Of a stretch of 6,989 bases of DNA, positions 6,163-6,989 are shown one piece after another (position 1 is the stretch's first letter; every line of letters starts with the position of its first letter). Made by a program: the position numbers and the translations under genes. The DNA lies in NCBI GenBank assembly GCA_014728745.1, contig WJLC01000064.1, positions 1 through 6,989 on the forward strand. The letters run 5' to 3'. The stretch comes from Candidatus Pacearchaeota archaeon (GTDB lineage: Archaea; Nanobdellota; Nanobdellia; Pacearchaeales; GW2011-AR1). The notes below the pieces were generated by a model. The model worked only from the letters and a program-made list of their open reading frames with translations. It made no database searches and had not been told where the DNA came from.

Positions 6163-6989
6163 CTTTAAATAATAAAAATAAAATTGCAATGATTAATAAA
6201 GATAATCCAATGATTACTGCCCCCCAAACAACATAATTGACATCTTCTTCATTCTTATTCATAAACTTCACGTCAATCATCTGGCTTTCACTCCTTCCTC
6301 TTTCCCTACCATAATAAACCAAAGTAACATTAGCAGGATACTTTCCTGGAGTAAATAAACTAGAATTAAAATATCCTGTAATAACCTGATCTTCCCATGG
6401 CTCTAAATCAGTTGGAGATGTTTTAAATGATGTTATTGGTTTTGGCTTGCTGAAAAACTTTGACTTGTTTAAAAATTCTACATTTGCATAAGCCCCATCA
6501 ATTTTATCATTCCATCCACTCTCAATCGTTAATCCAAAACCAGTCACTCCACTAATAACAACTTCTTTAGTATAATTCACTAAACTAAGGGTCAATTTTC
6601 CTATTCTAAAATCCTCTCTGTCTTCTGAAGGGCTTTTTCCTCCATAGGCGATAGATGAAACAGCAGAATATTTTCCTGCAGAATATCCTTGAGTATTCCA
6701 TTCTTTTTTAAGCGATATTGTTTCTTGTGAAGCTAATTCACGCTCTCTAAACTCCAAAACCTCTACCAAATCTCCTGTTTCAGAAAAAATCTCTATGATT
6801 GGTTTTGTCAATACATCTTCATCACCTCTTCCAATCATATCTAAATTAAAAATCACTGGCTCATTTTCATTAACACTTCCAGCAGAAAGATGGGATTCAA
6901 CATACTTTCCTGGATAAGGCACATTAAATTTTATTAGTGCCTGAATAACTGCCTGAACAGCAAACATTGATGCAAGCTCTCTATCAACC
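6137..6989 (-). CDS. Partial C-terminally anchored surface protein with two Ig-like/CARDB-like domains (5' end outside window)
   Basis: The frame is open from the window edge to TAG at 6139-6137. An internal ATG at 6967-6965 would give 276 residues, but the frame continues upstream without a stop (reading V-D-R-E-L-A-S before that Met). The protein from that Met lacks a signal peptide, so the true start is most likely outside the window. Counted from that Met, two beta-sandwich repeats lie at about 28-120 and 121-230. Each closes with a similar strand pair (S-A-G-K-Y then Y-G-G; T-P-G-K-Y then Y-Y-G). A membrane helix follows at 245-267, then the short basic tail KDGSKKRKR. Four sequons (NYT, NKS, NSS, NVT) lie in the predicted outer part. 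This architecture is common among archaeal surface proteins with CARDB or S-layer-like Ig repeats. The specific family and function are not recognised. Confidence 0.83.
   Translation of the reverse strand, partial: VDRELASMFAVQAVIQALIKFNVPYPGKYVESHLSAGSVNENEPVIFNLDMIGRGDEDVLTKPIIEIFSETGDLVEVLEFRERELASQETISLKKEWNTQGYSAGKYSAVSSIAYGGKSPSEDREDFRIGKLTLSLVNYTKEVVISGVTGFGLTIESGWNDKIDGAYANVEFLNKSKFFSKPKPITSFKTSPTDLEPWEDQVITGYFNSSLFTPGKYPANVTLVYYGRERGRSESQMIDVKFMNKNEEDVNYVVWGAVIIGLSLLIIAILFLLFKDGSKKRKR

Noticed and set aside
6163..6189. Upstream start of the 180-residue protein at a TTG (nine extra residues)
   Set aside because: The added residues QFYFYYLK come from the A/T-rich non-coding frame of the preceding gene; ATG at 6162 starts a clean basic N-terminus.

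Overview
The window looks like part of a small-genome archaeon, most likely a DPANN lineage (Woesearchaeota/Pacearchaeota-like). This is an inference from four things. The DNA is AT-rich. An archaeal-type TATA/BRE element lies about 26-27 bases before a start codon with no Shine-Dalgarno sequence, as expected for a leaderless transcript. All three genes encode secreted, membrane-anchored beta-sandwich proteins with many N-glycosylation sequons. The Cys/Asp surface repeats and C-terminal Ig-like pair are of a style I associate with such genomes. No housekeeping gene is present to fix the taxonomy.

All three genes lie on the minus strand, so transcription runs from high to low coordinates. First (6137-6989) is the 3' part of a gene that continues past the window edge. 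It encodes an ectodomain with two Ig-like/CARDB-like repeats, a C-terminal membrane helix and a short basic tail. Second (5620-6162) is a 180-residue protein of opposite topology: a Lys-rich cytoplasmic N-terminus, one membrane helix and one extracellular beta-sandwich domain. It starts inside the 3' end of the first gene, so the two are probably co-transcribed and translationally coupled. Third (22-5544), after a 75-base gap holding its own probable promoter, is a giant 1840-residue surface protein.

The giant protein has, in order: a signal peptide; an N-terminal beta-rich region; an isolated Cys/Asp repeat; another beta-rich region; an array of eleven more Cys/Asp repeats (residues 473-1073); several Ig-like domains; a thrombospondin type 3-like loop joined to a Myxococcus-type Cys-rich repeat; a Glu/Gly linker; two Ig-like domains; a membrane helix; and a 19-residue cytoplasmic tail. 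The array is the most striking part. Five of the twelve units are compact (20 residues), while seven carry inserts rich in Tyr, Asn, Gly and Ser in much the same place, which gives units of 33 to 60 residues.

My reading is that the three genes build a set of membrane-anchored cell-surface proteins with related ectodomain modules. The giant protein would be a calcium- and disulfide-stiffened stalk or adhesin. No enzyme active site, RNA gene, CRISPR array or mobile element was found, and no gap between genes exceeds 75 bases.
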